Source of the DNA: a virus
DNA: 27,035 nt
Strand: one strand, 5' to 3'
IMG/VR virus record: IMGVR_UViG_3300024265_000181
Span: 1 to 27,035 of that record
Shown here one piece after another: positions 1-6,618 of this stretch. The position numbers were made by a program, and so were the translations under genes. Numbering within the stretch: position 1 is the stretch's first letter; each line of letters opens with the position of its first letter. The notes under the pieces were generated by a model. It saw nothing but the letters and a program-made list of their open reading frames with translations, was not told the origin of the DNA and did no database searches.

Positions 1-249
1 TTCAGATGTTAATATCTCTTTCCCACGTGGGGTTAATGCGGCGGTCTTGTTCTTATCGTCTACAGTGACATACCCGGCCAAGTCTAGGCTGTCTCTTGCT
101 GCTACAGAATTTCTGGCACCAGTTACAATAGAATATGCCATCTGGGGTGTGGGCGCTGTGCCGATATAGGCGACTGCCGCTTTCTGGGTGTTATCCAGAT
201 TCAATCTCGCTTCTTGAATGTTCTCTAGAATTGTCCTTAACGATCTCAT
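1..249 (-). CDS. Winged-helix-like small protein, 3' end cut by window edge
   Basis: An uninterrupted minus-strand frame of 83 codons runs from an ATG at 249 to the window edge, so the C-terminus is missing. The start is supported by AAGG five bases upstream of the ATG. It overlaps the 3' end of the preceding gene by 59 bases, in another frame. The protein starts MRSLRTILENIQEA. Its second half has a helix (VAARDSLDLAGYV) followed by a beta-wing-like stretch (VTVDDKNKTAALTPRGKEIL), the pattern of MarR-like winged-helix DNA-binding domains. A role in DNA binding is inferred from that pattern only. Without the C-terminus the family cannot be fixed. Confidence 0.6.
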   Translation of the reverse strand, partial: MRSLRTILENIQEARLNLDNTQKAAVAYIGTAPTPQMAYSIVTGARNSVAARDSLDLAGYVTVDDKNKTAALTPRGKEILTSE

Positions 250-817
250 ATCTACCTTGCTCTATTAAGTGGAGTTGTAGAACTATTGTAAGAGCATATG
301 CGAAGGCATGAGATTTTCTCATATCCTCCGGCATCCTCTTAGTGTACAGTTCTTCCCTATATCTCTCCGGGTTCTTAATGTATTTATACAAGAGTGGTCT
401 TTTGTTAGGACGAATTAGAGCAAACACGTCTGCAACTTCTTGGATTGACGTGGGGCGAACAGTGTTAACCAATTTAAAATGCTTTCCAAGGTGAAACAAG
501 TTTTTTACAACTTCTGGATCTTCAAGCAATTTCCAATTGGGTTCTTCTCTCTGAAGTCTCCGCATTTCTGCCTTTGATCTGAATTGTTTAAGGATATAGA
601 GTTTCAAGAAGTCTGTCTTGAAATACCCCAAATCCTCAGTTTGTTTGTGTGGTATTGCAGCAAGCCCAGTTATTACATCCACGGGAATGGTTTGAAAATA
701 ATATCCCACCGGGTGTTGTTTTAATTCCCCCCCTTCTTCCAGCATTGATGCTCGTATGACAGTGGGAAATAGTTTTTGTGGATCATGGTCAGGGGCTATG
801 TCAATATCAATGTCCAT
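191..817 (-). CDS. DnaE-like (family C) DNA polymerase core, C-terminal piece of a split protein
   Basis: The 208-residue product starts MDIDIDIAPDHD, which matches the catalytic D-x-D motif of bacterial DNA polymerase III alpha (E. coli D401/D403 region). Further collinear DnaE landmarks follow: HPVGYYFQTIP (res. 35-45), GYFKTDFLKL (64-73, matching the KFDFLGL segment with the third catalytic Asp, D69 here), VFALIRPNKRP (131-141, matching ALxRPGP) and KSHAFAYAL (168-176, matching NKSHSAAYAL). The preceding DnaE motif, GRGSS, is in a different gene at 7083-7643. It overlaps the upstream gene by 11 bases. It is far shorter than DnaE (about 1160 residues): no PHP domain, most of the fingers, tau-binding or OB region can be seen. 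Polymerase activity is unproven; it could be a repurposed fold. Confidence 0.7.
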   Translation of the reverse strand: MDIDIDIAPDHDPQKLFPTVIRASMLEEGGELKQHPVGYYFQTIPVDVITGLAAIPHKQTEDLGYFKTDFLKLYILKQFRSKAEMRRLQREEPNWKLLEDPEVVKNLFHLGKHFKLVNTVRPTSIQEVADVFALIRPNKRPLLYKYIKNPERYREELYTKRMPEDMRKSHAFAYALTIVLQLHLIEQGRYEIVKDNSREHSRSEIESG

Positions 818-1580
818 TGTATTCTTCTAGTATTCTCTTTAGTTTGGGTATTGTACGAGCTTCCTTGATTTGTTTCAACACATCAATATAGTCACTCTCA
901 ATGGAAACAAAATTGCTAATAGTATTGCTATGGGTTTTAAGTATGCTGGTGGCCACGCTGTCTAAATTTTTATCCAAGGTTACAGACAATAACTCCAATA
1001 ATGGAAAATTTGAGCCTACTCCAGACAAAAAATCAATGGCTTCGCTTAAACGCTCCGCATATAATACGTTTATTTCAATTGCAGGCGATTTTGCACATAT
1101 TTTCTTCTTATACGCCTCCTCAGCTTCATTCTGAGCGTATTTCCTTCCAAGTTTGATATCATCTATAGTGTCTAGATAATCCTCTATAGGGGCTTCTATG
1201 GACTCCTGAGGGGTATTCTCTTGTATGGGCTCCTGAGGGGTATTTTCTTGTTCTATTTCGGCTAATATCTCCAACATTTGCCTTTTTACGTCAATTCTGG
1301 AGATAATTGGCCCCTCTTTCTCAAAATACACCTCATCTTCAGTATATTCAAGTTTTGGCTTGGTCATCTTCAGTTTGGTTAACCTTTTAACGGCAGATAA
1401 ACGACGATTGAAATGTTCTTTATCAATCTTTCGTACTTCCCTTCTCCAAAGACGCCACGCTGTAACACAAGATTTCGATAACGACGAATCTGGTAACTGT
1501 GTCCAATCAGATTGGGTCAGCAACAGATTACGGGCCATACTAATATCGTCCCACGGAAGTTCTCTATTTTCGTCTGCCAT
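807..1580 (-). CDS. Unknown protein with a DWTQLPD tail-chaperone-like motif
   Basis: The 257-residue product has near its N-terminus RNLLLTQSDWTQLPDSSL (about res. 17-34) followed by AWRLWRREVRKI. This resembles the DWTQ...YRxxLRDI signature of phage tail-fibre assembly or tail-chaperone proteins (XkdW/TAC type). The middle is acidic and contains two copies of the nonapeptide QENTPQE(P/S)I. The C-terminal half is helical, with no motif I recognise. It sits between a zinc-finger gene and the DnaE-like C-terminal piece, a replication setting that does not obviously fit a tail chaperone. I am confident it is coding but not of its function. Confidence 0.6.
   Translation of the reverse strand: MADENRELPWDDISMARNLLLTQSDWTQLPDSSLSKSCVTAWRLWRREVRKIDKEHFNRRLSAVKRLTKLKMTKPKLEYTEDEVYFEKEGPIISRIDVKRQMLEILAEIEQENTPQEPIQENTPQESIEAPIEDYLDTIDDIKLGRKYAQNEAEEAYKKKICAKSPAIEINVLYAERLSEAIDFLSGVGSNFPLLELLSVTLDKNLDSVATSILKTHSNTISNFVSIESDYIDVLKQIKEARTIPKLKRILEEYNGH
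1200..1253. repeat. Two tandem 27-base units inside the DWTQ-motif gene
   Basis: The 15-mer CTCCTGAGGGGTATT occurs at 1203-1217 and again at 1230-1244, a period of 27 bases (nine codons). It encodes two copies of QENTPQE(P/S)I. The copies differ at a few positions, so this is an older in-frame duplication that forms an acidic, Pro/Glu-rich linker. Confidence 0.8.
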
Positions 1581-1612
1581 TGTTGTTCTCTTTTGTTGGT
1601 TGTATACCCTAT

Positions 1613-2287
1613 TTAAAGCTTTAATGCCTTAACATAAGTTTTCATTTTTTCCATTTCTTTGGGTTGTTTTTCAAAAATCAAATCCCACTTATCAAAATCC
1701 ATGAACTTCCCCAACACAATGCGTTGCTCACGGGTCATTTCGTTTTTGACAAACCCAAGAAACTTACTTGAAAATAGAAGTATCCAAGGGGACATTTTCT
1801 TGGCCTGTATAATCTGAATCAGCGACGATGGTTCAATATATACGAAAATCTCATGGGCTTCGCACTCAAATATGCGGGTTAATTCAAATACAGTTTCAAT
1901 GGTAACCGCTGCTTGTTCTTCTGGTGTTAACAGGTTTTCATATTCAGATATGAAATGATCATATACTAGATTAGATGACCAATCCTTAGGCTGAACGTCC
2001 AGCTTAACCATGTACTCCATAAATTTTTTCTTACTTGGAAGAGCAAATTTAGCGGCAAATTTAACGAACCTAAAAAACGGCACAAAAACTCTTGAGTCTA
2101 CAAACCTATCCTGACCATAGTTACGGCGTCCTTTAAGTTGTAACCATGTGGAGTAATCTTCCCACGCAGTTATTCCCTTCGTTGAACGCAGTATCTTGTG
2201 ACGCTTCATCTGCTCACATTCATGCTTCTTAAATGCTGCCTCTTTCACATATTTCTTGAGGCAGTGCTGGCATTCCATATAACTCAT
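1613..2287 (-). CDS. Zinc-finger protein of unknown function
   Basis: The 224-residue product opens with CQHCLKKYVKEAAFKKHEC (C6-x2-C9 ... H-x-C), a single treble-clef or C2H2-like zinc site. After it comes a mostly helical body rich in aromatic and basic residues (SRVFVPFFRFVKFAAKF near res. 65-81, then KFMEYMVKLDVQPKDWSSN). I recall similar hypothetical proteins from T4-like phages but no established function. Its size and neighbours (gp62-like and gp44 clamp loader upstream, DnaE-like piece downstream) would allow a replication accessory role. I compared it mentally with the helicase loader gp59 and found no convincing match. Confidence 0.6.
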   Translation of the reverse strand: MSYMECQHCLKKYVKEAAFKKHECEQMKRHKILRSTKGITAWEDYSTWLQLKGRRNYGQDRFVDSRVFVPFFRFVKFAAKFALPSKKKFMEYMVKLDVQPKDWSSNLVYDHFISEYENLLTPEEQAAVTIETVFELTRIFECEAHEIFVYIEPSSLIQIIQAKKMSPWILLFSSKFLGFVKNEMTREQRIVLGKFMDFDKWDLIFEKQPKEMEKMKTYVKALKL

Positions 2288-2297
2288 TGTTATTCTT

Positions 2298-2498
2298 TTA
2301 CTTTGATATTATTTCAATTGTGGGTTGACCATCAATGTTTCTATATCCATCACTTACAGCTACCATTCCATCTGGATTACCAACTGGTTCTATCCCCTCA
2401 AACATTCTAAAAGTATCCCCTCCCTTTATGTCCATTAGCCTTATCTTAACCCATGCATCTCCGACTTTGCACTCGACTAATCGTAATTCTCCTCTCAT
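2298..2498 (-). CDS. Small hypothetical protein (66 aa)
   Basis: A short frame starts at an ATG preceded by AAGG seven bases upstream, ten bases after the stop of the gp62-like gene, so it fits the operon spacing. The product (MRGELRLVECKVGDAW...) has alternating hydrophobic and charged residues, which suggests a small beta barrel or SH3-like fold. No motif is recognised. It is called coding because of its ribosome-binding site and the tight packing with both neighbours. Confidence 0.5.
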   Translation of the reverse strand: MRGELRLVECKVGDAWVKIRLMDIKGGDTFRMFEGIEPVGNPDGMVAVSDGYRNIDGQPTIEIISK

Positions 2499-2508
2499 AG
2501 TATCACCT

Positions 2509-2967
2509 TCATGCTAACTCTTTTTTAATTTTCTTCAGTGTATCTTCTTGTTCGCCCAAACCCTCCGCTATTGTTCTAACAAAATCATGATCAACTAATG
2601 GGATGTATCCCAACGCTGTTGCTGTACTACAATGATAATGTCTCCGAAGGGTATCAACAGACGCAGCATATTTTTTACTGCTAGTCTTTTTCTTAACCCA
2701 CTTGTATCTCTTTGGTTTCCCATCACTAGAAATACACGCTAGTTTATATAACAAGTCACGGTGCACTGAGGGCATCTCAAATATCAACGAGTTCATAAAC
2801 GCATTGAGCTGTCGTATTTGTATGGGAGATTTACAACCGGCCATCCACAGCATAAGAGTATATGGTGCAATGCCTTTCTTTTCTTCTTCGGTTAGGTTGT
2901 TGAAAAAAGCAAGGTCAAAGGCATCTATCCTTTTAAGAACTTCGAAAATGTCAACTTTGTTTGCCAT
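2509..2967 (-). CDS. 62: Clamp-loader small subunit, gp62-like
   Basis: The 152-residue product resembles the T4/cyanophage gp62 family, which joins four gp44 subunits to load the sliding clamp. Shared features seen by eye are an N-terminal helix (VDIFEVLKRIDAFD), a central MNSLIFEMPSVHRDLLYKL, the basic KPKRYKWVKKK segment (compare KRYGKWAK in T4 gp62), and a C-terminal block (LRRHYHCSTATALGYIPLV ... LKKIKKEL) comparable to the end of T4 gp62. It is somewhat shorter than T4 gp62 (187 aa). The clamp-loader ATPase gp44 lies in the same transcription unit 1.3 kb upstream, which supports the call. The similarity is diffuse, as is usual for this family. Confidence 0.6.
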   Translation of the reverse strand: MANKVDIFEVLKRIDAFDLAFFNNLTEEEKKGIAPYTLMLWMAGCKSPIQIRQLNAFMNSLIFEMPSVHRDLLYKLACISSDGKPKRYKWVKKKTSSKKYAASVDTLRRHYHCSTATALGYIPLVDHDFVRTIAEGLGEQEDTLKKIKKELA

Positions 2968-2985
2968 TTACTCTCTTTCGTATCA

Positions 2986-3009
2986 AAATGCCAATAATAG
3001 TGGGCATTT
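2986..3009 (-). other. Short hairpin upstream of the gp62-like gene
   Basis: Arms 2986-2992 (AAATGCC) and 3003-3009 (GGCATTT) form a 7-base stem with a 10-base loop. In minus-strand RNA the 3' arm ends in UUU and is followed by GAUACG, so it is at best a weak terminator-like structure. It lies between the long hairpin at 3022-3074 and the gp62-like start codon at 2967. Confidence 0.4.
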
Positions 3010-3107
3010 AACCGGACATGAAATGTTAGATAAAAGCAACATAAATCCCCCTTATGTTGCTTTTATCTAACATTAGGGGCTTTCAAACCGGTCATGTAAC
3101 CGGTCAT
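3010..3107. repeat. Three copies of AACCGG(T/A)CAT around the long hairpin
   Basis: The 10-mer AACCGGTCAT occurs at 3086-3095 and 3098-3107, 12 bases apart. A one-mismatch copy, AACCGGACAT, is at 3010-3019 on the other side of the 3022-3074 hairpin. All three are in the same orientation, and the copy at 3098-3107 spans the stop codon of the upstream gene. Regularly spaced direct repeats in a compact intergenic region suggest a binding site, but no protein can be named. Confidence 0.6.
3022..3074 (-). other. Perfect 23-bp inverted repeat, strong hairpin (possible terminator or processing site)
   Basis: Arms 3022-3044 and 3052-3074 are perfectly complementary over 23 bases with a 7-base loop (GGGGGAT in minus-strand RNA). 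It occupies the 136-base gap between the gene ending at 3104 and the gp62-like gene. No U-tract follows the stem on either strand, so it is not a classical intrinsic terminator. RNase III processing, attenuation or protein binding are equally possible. The perfection of the arms in noncoding DNA suggests selection or recent origin. Confidence 0.8.
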
Positions 3108-3436
3108 CTCTTGGGGTGTATTTTATTACCACAGAACTTGCACAAAATATGCCTCCCCCTATGAACCAAATAATCCAGAGGATGAACGCATTCAAGAATC
3201 ATTTTTTGCCGAACCACCTGAATCTTATCTAGAATAGGTTGTTTCTTTAATACTAACTGGAGGGCTTCCTCGTTAAGAGGTTCTAACTCTCTAAGAAGAG
3301 TCTCCATTCTGGTTTTCTTTCTACGCCATGACAATCGTTGGTTCTTATCGGCAAACTTCGAAATATCTGCTAATTCCTTTGCCACTTGATCTTCATCTAA
3401 TCGTACATCAGTCATCTGTTTCATTTTCCTCGGCAT
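3104..3436 (-). CDS. Small protein with C-terminal zinc-binding motif
   Basis: The 110-residue product is helical and charged for about 80 residues and ends with C-x-H ... C-x2-C (CVHPLDYLVHRGRHILCKFC), probably one zinc site. The ATG at 3436 overlaps the upstream gene by 29 bases. ATG 3415 (MTDVRLDEDQ), preceded by an AGGA sequence, would reduce the overlap and is an alternative start. No function is recognised. Its stop codon lies within one of the AACCGGTCAT repeats. Confidence 0.55.
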   Translation of the reverse strand: MPRKMKQMTDVRLDEDQVAKELADISKFADKNQRLSWRRKKTRMETLLRELEPLNEEALQLVLKKQPILDKIQVVRQKMILECVHPLDYLVHRGRHILCKFCGNKIHPKR

Positions 3437-3770
3437 GTAGATCCCAATACAAGGTCAATGCCTTTGCTATAAGATCACCCACAGCGTTTTGAAGTTCCTC
3501 TGAGGCTTCCGTCTGTGATATTCTACCCCAATCATGTACATGGGTCATAGCTGCTTGATCGCCACTATCATCTATAATTAACTCGTCATTGGCATCAAGA
3601 ATATACCTGAACTCACGACGAAATGGACTCTTGTAAAGCGCCAAAACCTTCCCTTCCACCTCGGTGGAGGGTACTGTCGGATCTATCCTATCAACAAGCG
3701 TCTTAACAATAACACGTGTCGCGCTGTGATCATTAAGCACTTCTTCCATTAACTGTTTTATTCCACTCAT
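3408..3770 (-). CDS. Hypothetical protein (120 aa)
   Basis: The frame starts at ATG 3770, eight bases after the stop of the Cys-rich gene upstream, and overlaps the next gene. It begins with a helical segment (MSGIKQLMEEVLNDH) followed by a mixed alpha/beta body containing SPFRREFRYILDANDELII, and has an acidic C-terminus. There is no zinc motif, signal peptide or membrane segment. Nothing identifies its role beyond membership of the clamp-loader transcription unit. Confidence 0.55.
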   Translation of the reverse strand: MSGIKQLMEEVLNDHSATRVIVKTLVDRIDPTVPSTEVEGKVLALYKSPFRREFRYILDANDELIIDDSGDQAAMTHVHDWGRISQTEASEELQNAVGDLIAKALTLYWDLHAEENETDD

Positions 3771-3778
3771 ATCAACCC

Positions 3779-4015
3779 CTAAAATGTCATATCATAAATT
3801 GATATGGGTGGCTTATATGTAAATGCCCACCGTTCAAGTCGCTCAATCCTTTCTTCAGTGGTGAGTTTTCGCATCTCAGCAAGATGGGCCTGTACCTTTT
3901 CTTCGGCAACCTTTTCTTCACATTCATGGCACATCGTAGGAAATTGCCCACTACCAACAGACATCTCCTTGGTTTGATGACACTCCTGACAAAACACATC
4001 TCTGAAATATGCCAT
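3779..4015 (-). CDS. Small zinc-ribbon protein (78 aa)
   Basis: The N-terminus holds two CxxC pairs (CQEC and CHEC) separated by about 17 residues, the layout of a four-cysteine zinc ribbon, followed by an amphipathic helix (EKVAEEKVQAHLAEMRKL). The start is supported by AAGGA seven bases before the ATG. It is ten bases downstream of the preceding stop, in the same operon as gp44. Small phage zinc ribbons often bind nucleic acid or proteins; here the function is unknown. Confidence 0.6.
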   Translation of the reverse strand: MAYFRDVFCQECHQTKEMSVGSGQFPTMCHECEEKVAEEKVQAHLAEMRKLTTEERIERLERWAFTYKPPISIYDMTF

Positions 4016-4025
4016 ATATTTTTCC

Positions 4026-4286
4026 TTAAAACGATTTAAATTCTGGGTTACGACCTGATACGTTGTTGCCCCTTATCATATCAGCTAATTCAATAATGTC
4101 AAGGTCATCTGTGTAATCTTCTGGCCAATCCAGTGAAGATGAGCAAACCATGCGGGTATCAGGATCATCAGGAAGATCATCGGAAACCCTATCAACGAAG
4201 TCTTGCACTGAGATATAGGTTCCAAGCACTTCCTCGTCTACTTTTAATACTAGACCATCTTTAGTTATATCAGCATAGAGAGACAT
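4026..4286 (-). CDS. Small acidic hypothetical protein (86 aa)
   Basis: The frame begins at ATG 4286, six bases after the gp44 stop, with GGAG nine bases upstream. The product is acidic, with runs such as DDLPDDPDTR and DYTDDLDIIE. It is much shorter than gp62 (about 150-190 aa) and does not resemble it, despite the T4 order 44-62; the gp62 candidate is further downstream at 2509-2967. No function can be assigned. Confidence 0.5.
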   Translation of the reverse strand: MSLYADITKDGLVLKVDEEVLGTYISVQDFVDRVSDDLPDDPDTRMVCSSSLDWPEDYTDDLDIIELADMIRGNNVSGRNPEFKSF

Positions 4287-4292
4287 TGCAAT

Positions 4293-5225
4293 TTACTCCA
4301 AAATGTTTGATAGTTTTATCATACAAGAACTGAAGTTTATTTCAGGATCAGCGACTTGTTGATTGAATCGTATATAGTCAGCAATGATTATGATAGCTTT
4401 CTTCCAATTCATTATATCATCAAACCCTTCAACCTGATCTATGTTATCATACAAGAATCTGTAAATATCATCCCACTCACCACTCTCTACATTTTGAATG
4501 ATGTTCTCTCGTACTTCCATCCATTTCCCTTTAGTTAGCTGCTCAACAACATTTATCATAAGACGGGCTGTATCATCAACATCCATTGACTCCACTAACT
4601 CGCCATCAATAATGTTGCCTTCCATGTTCATTAACAGCTTACGCATGTCGGGATAGCATTCATCAACATGCGCTTCAATGACCTCTGCTTTGATATTCTT
4701 AATACCTTCCTTTTTTAAAATATGGTAGGCGTGTACTTTCATATCACTTTTATTGAACTCGTTAAACAAAAACTCTTGGCAACGAGACTTAATTTCTGGG
4801 ATAATTTTGTGCGGCTTGTTACAGGTCAAGATGAAACGAACAGTATCCGCGTATTCTTCCATCATTCGGCGTAATGCTGCCTGTGCATTAGGTGTCAAAT
4901 AATCAGCTTCATCAAGAAAGACTATCTTGAAATCACCAAGCGGCATTGTCTGCGCAAATCCTTTAACACTATTACGGATGGTGTCAACAGAATTATCATC
5001 AGATGCATTCAATATTTTGAAATCACCGTCGGCAATACCCAATTCGTTCTTCAAAATAAAGGCCAAGGTGGTCTTACCGGTACCACGGTGTCCCTTTAAA
5101 AGAAGGTGCGGAATGGATTGTTCCGTTATGAATTTAGTGAACCTTTCCTTGTGGGATTCGTTCTGAAAGACATAATTGGCAATCTCTTCCGGTCGATACA
5201 CTTCAACCCAAAGTCTGTTTGGCAT
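4293..5225 (-). CDS. 44: Clamp-loader ATPase, gp44-like
   Basis: This 310-residue AAA+ protein has the features of the T4 gp44/RFC small-subunit family, which opens and loads the sliding clamp onto primed DNA. It has the RFC box at the N-terminus (LWVEVYRPEEIANYV), Walker A GHRGTGKTT (res. 45-53), Walker B FLDEADYL (103-110), sensor 1 TCNK (134-137) and the SRC arginine-finger motif (147-149). Length matches T4 gp44 (319 aa). The ATG is preceded by AGGA at good spacing. A candidate promoter lies just upstream (5250-5278), and a gp62-like partner lies downstream. No defect is visible in the ATPase motifs. Confidence 0.92.
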   Translation of the reverse strand: MPNRLWVEVYRPEEIANYVFQNESHKERFTKFITEQSIPHLLLKGHRGTGKTTLAFILKNELGIADGDFKILNASDDNSVDTIRNSVKGFAQTMPLGDFKIVFLDEADYLTPNAQAALRRMMEEYADTVRFILTCNKPHKIIPEIKSRCQEFLFNEFNKSDMKVHAYHILKKEGIKNIKAEVIEAHVDECYPDMRKLLMNMEGNIIDGELVESMDVDDTARLMINVVEQLTKGKWMEVRENIIQNVESGEWDDIYRFLYDNIDQVEGFDDIMNWKKAIIIIADYIRFNQQVADPEINFSSCMIKLSNILE

Positions 5226-5249
5226 AGTTTTGTCCTGTTAAGTAGGGAG

Positions 5250-5278
5250 AGTATACTAGAAAAAGAAATAAAAATCAA
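5250..5278 (-). promoter_or_regulatory. Candidate sigma70 promoter for the gp44 operon
   Basis: On the minus strand, TTGATT (5278-5273) is followed after 17 bases by TATACT (5255-5250), four and five matches to the -35 and -10 consensus. The expected start is near 5243, giving a leader of about 18 bases that carries the gp44 ribosome-binding site. The -35 element overlaps the stop codon of the membrane-protein gene. The -10 context TAGTATACT is also found in the candidate promoter upstream of the gp32 gene. Confidence 0.5.
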
Positions 5279-6213
5279 GAATTTTGATTATTGGGTTGTT
5301 TTCTCATACCATCAACAACAGATGATCTTTTGTCTGGAGTAGGCTTTCTTTGCTTAAAATCAGTTAATTCTGTGGATACATCCTCAACTGAACTGGCGAT
5401 TGACGCTATGGCTTCTTTTGATTCTTTATTTTCAACTTCGGCATTTTCTATAAAAGAATCTAGTTTGGATATAAGTTCCCCATTATCGTCCCTTTCTGGA
5501 ACTTCTCTTTCTTCTTTAGCTCTATTCACGGCATTATAATAACCCACGTTGGCAGCATATGTCAAGGATATTGCCATTGGATCAAAGATAAAAATGACAG
5601 CCAGAATGAAATACAGCATGGCTTTACCAGATTCAAGGCCCTCTATGGTCTTAGAGAGTAGTAAAATAGCACCAAACTCTGCTTCCCCTTCAATACGTTC
5701 CAAGGTTAAGTCAAGTTTTTTCTGTCCCAAATCATCCAATTCTTCTAAAATAGATTGGCGTTCAGGCTTAAACGTTCCAATCAGCTCCATACGCTTCGTT
5801 ACATAGGTTTCTGGGACGTTTGCTATTTGTAGGTCCATACCGGCTAACCTATCAGTTAAAACCGTCTTACGGTTGTCTAGGAGTGTTAACCGGGCATCGT
5901 TCTGTGTGATGGATAATGAGTCTTTCTGATAAGAACTTGAGAGGTAACCATACACACCCATCGACGTGACTGCCATGGCTACAATGATCATACTGAATAT
6001 TATACCTTTCCAAAGCATACTAAGTATGTCTCTGAGTTGGTAAATGACAGATACGCCAACTATTTTACCAACTTCAATGGTTGCTGCCATGTATGTTATT
6101 TTCAAGGTTGGTTCAAATAATTCACGAAAACCAAGTACCGTAAACAAAGCTGCCCCAAAAGCAAGGGACAGGGCAGTGATCATAACAATGGAGGGAAAAA
6201 TATAAGCTCTCAT
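5275..6213 (-). CDS. Membrane protein with coiled-coil periplasmic or cytoplasmic loop
   Basis: The 312-residue product has about four hydrophobic segments: res. 7-28 (IVMITALSLAFGAALFTVLG region), a weaker one at 40-58 (MAATIEVGKIVGVSVIY), 68-91 (GIIFSMIIVAMAVTSMGVYG) and 197-222 (MLYFILAVIFIFDPMAISLTYA). Between the third and fourth lies a charged helical stretch that may form a coiled coil. The C-terminal 80 residues are hydrophilic. The TSMGVYGYLS motif is typical of a membrane protein family I recall from marine T4-like phages, whose function is not known. No clear ribosome-binding site precedes its ATG. Confidence 0.65.
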   Translation of the reverse strand: MRAYIFPSIVMITALSLAFGAALFTVLGFRELFEPTLKITYMAATIEVGKIVGVSVIYQLRDILSMLWKGIIFSMIIVAMAVTSMGVYGYLSSSYQKDSLSITQNDARLTLLDNRKTVLTDRLAGMDLQIANVPETYVTKRMELIGTFKPERQSILEELDDLGQKKLDLTLERIEGEAEFGAILLLSKTIEGLESGKAMLYFILAVIFIFDPMAISLTYAANVGYYNAVNRAKEEREVPERDDNGELISKLDSFIENAEVENKESKEAIASIASSVEDVSTELTDFKQRKPTPDKRSSVVDGMRKQPNNQNS

Positions 6214-6279
6214 ATAGATATATATCAGAAATTAGGCACAACCAAGTTGGTTTGCACCTACCCCACTAGATATAAGAAC
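6214..6279 (-). other. Intergenic stretch with a 13-base palindrome
   Basis: The 66 bases between the co-chaperonin and membrane-protein genes contain the perfect odd palindrome AACCAAGTTGGTT (6240-6252), flanked on both sides by GCAC. The loop is too short for a good RNA hairpin, so if functional it would be a DNA operator. No convincing promoter or ribosome-binding site is visible ahead of the membrane-protein ATG. Confidence 0.35.
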
Positions 6280-6609
6280 TTATGATGGTAGATTATGAAG
6301 ATCGTCCCAAATAGCTAGAATTTTTTCATCAGTTGTGATCCAATATTGTTTATCGGTAACTTTAAACCCGCTGGTCCAACACAATTTCTCTATAAGGACA
6401 ATCTGGGTTTCTTCAAATTCAGTAACCTTGGGGCCGACAGCTAAAACTCTCCCCCATCTACAATAATCAACTTGTTTATCAGATGTTTGGCGAATTATAA
6501 CACCGCTAGAAGTTACCGAATCAAACTGCCCACCTCTGGTTTTTTCAATAAATTCAAAAATAATCTGGTTATGAATCGGGACCAATTCAGACAGTGCTAC
6601 TGCTTCCAT
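6280..6609 (-). CDS. 31: GroES-like co-chaperonin, gp31-like
   Basis: The 109-residue product has the layout of the GroES/T4 gp31 family, which caps host GroEL so that the phage capsid protein can fold. After a short first strand (VPIHNQIIFEFIE) there is a flexible, Gly/Ser-rich mobile-loop region (TRGGQFDSVTSSGVII, about res. 24-39). Then come RWGRVLAVGP (compare VVHSVGP in gp31 and GKVLAVG in GroES), a VLIEKL strand and the closing EKILAIWDD strand. Length equals T4 gp31 (111 aa). AAGGA is seven bases upstream of the ATG. The fold call is reasonable; replacement of host GroES is inferred. Confidence 0.62.
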   Translation of the reverse strand: MEAVALSELVPIHNQIIFEFIEKTRGGQFDSVTSSGVIIRQTSDKQVDYCRWGRVLAVGPKVTEFEETQIVLIEKLCWTSGFKVTDKQYWITTDEKILAIWDDLHNLPS

Positions 6610-6618
6610 AATAAATCC

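Noticed and set aside
381-388. TATAAATA late-promoter-like octamer
   Set aside because: It lies inside the DnaE-like coding region with no gene start a suitable distance downstream.
1613-2287. gp59 helicase-loader identity for the zinc-finger protein
   Set aside because: The size is similar to gp59 (217 aa), but I could not align any motif, and gp59 has no N-terminal zinc site.
4026-4286. gp62 assignment for the gene directly after gp44
   Set aside because: At 86 acidic residues it is too short and lacks the family pattern; the gene at 2509-2967 fits gp62 much better.
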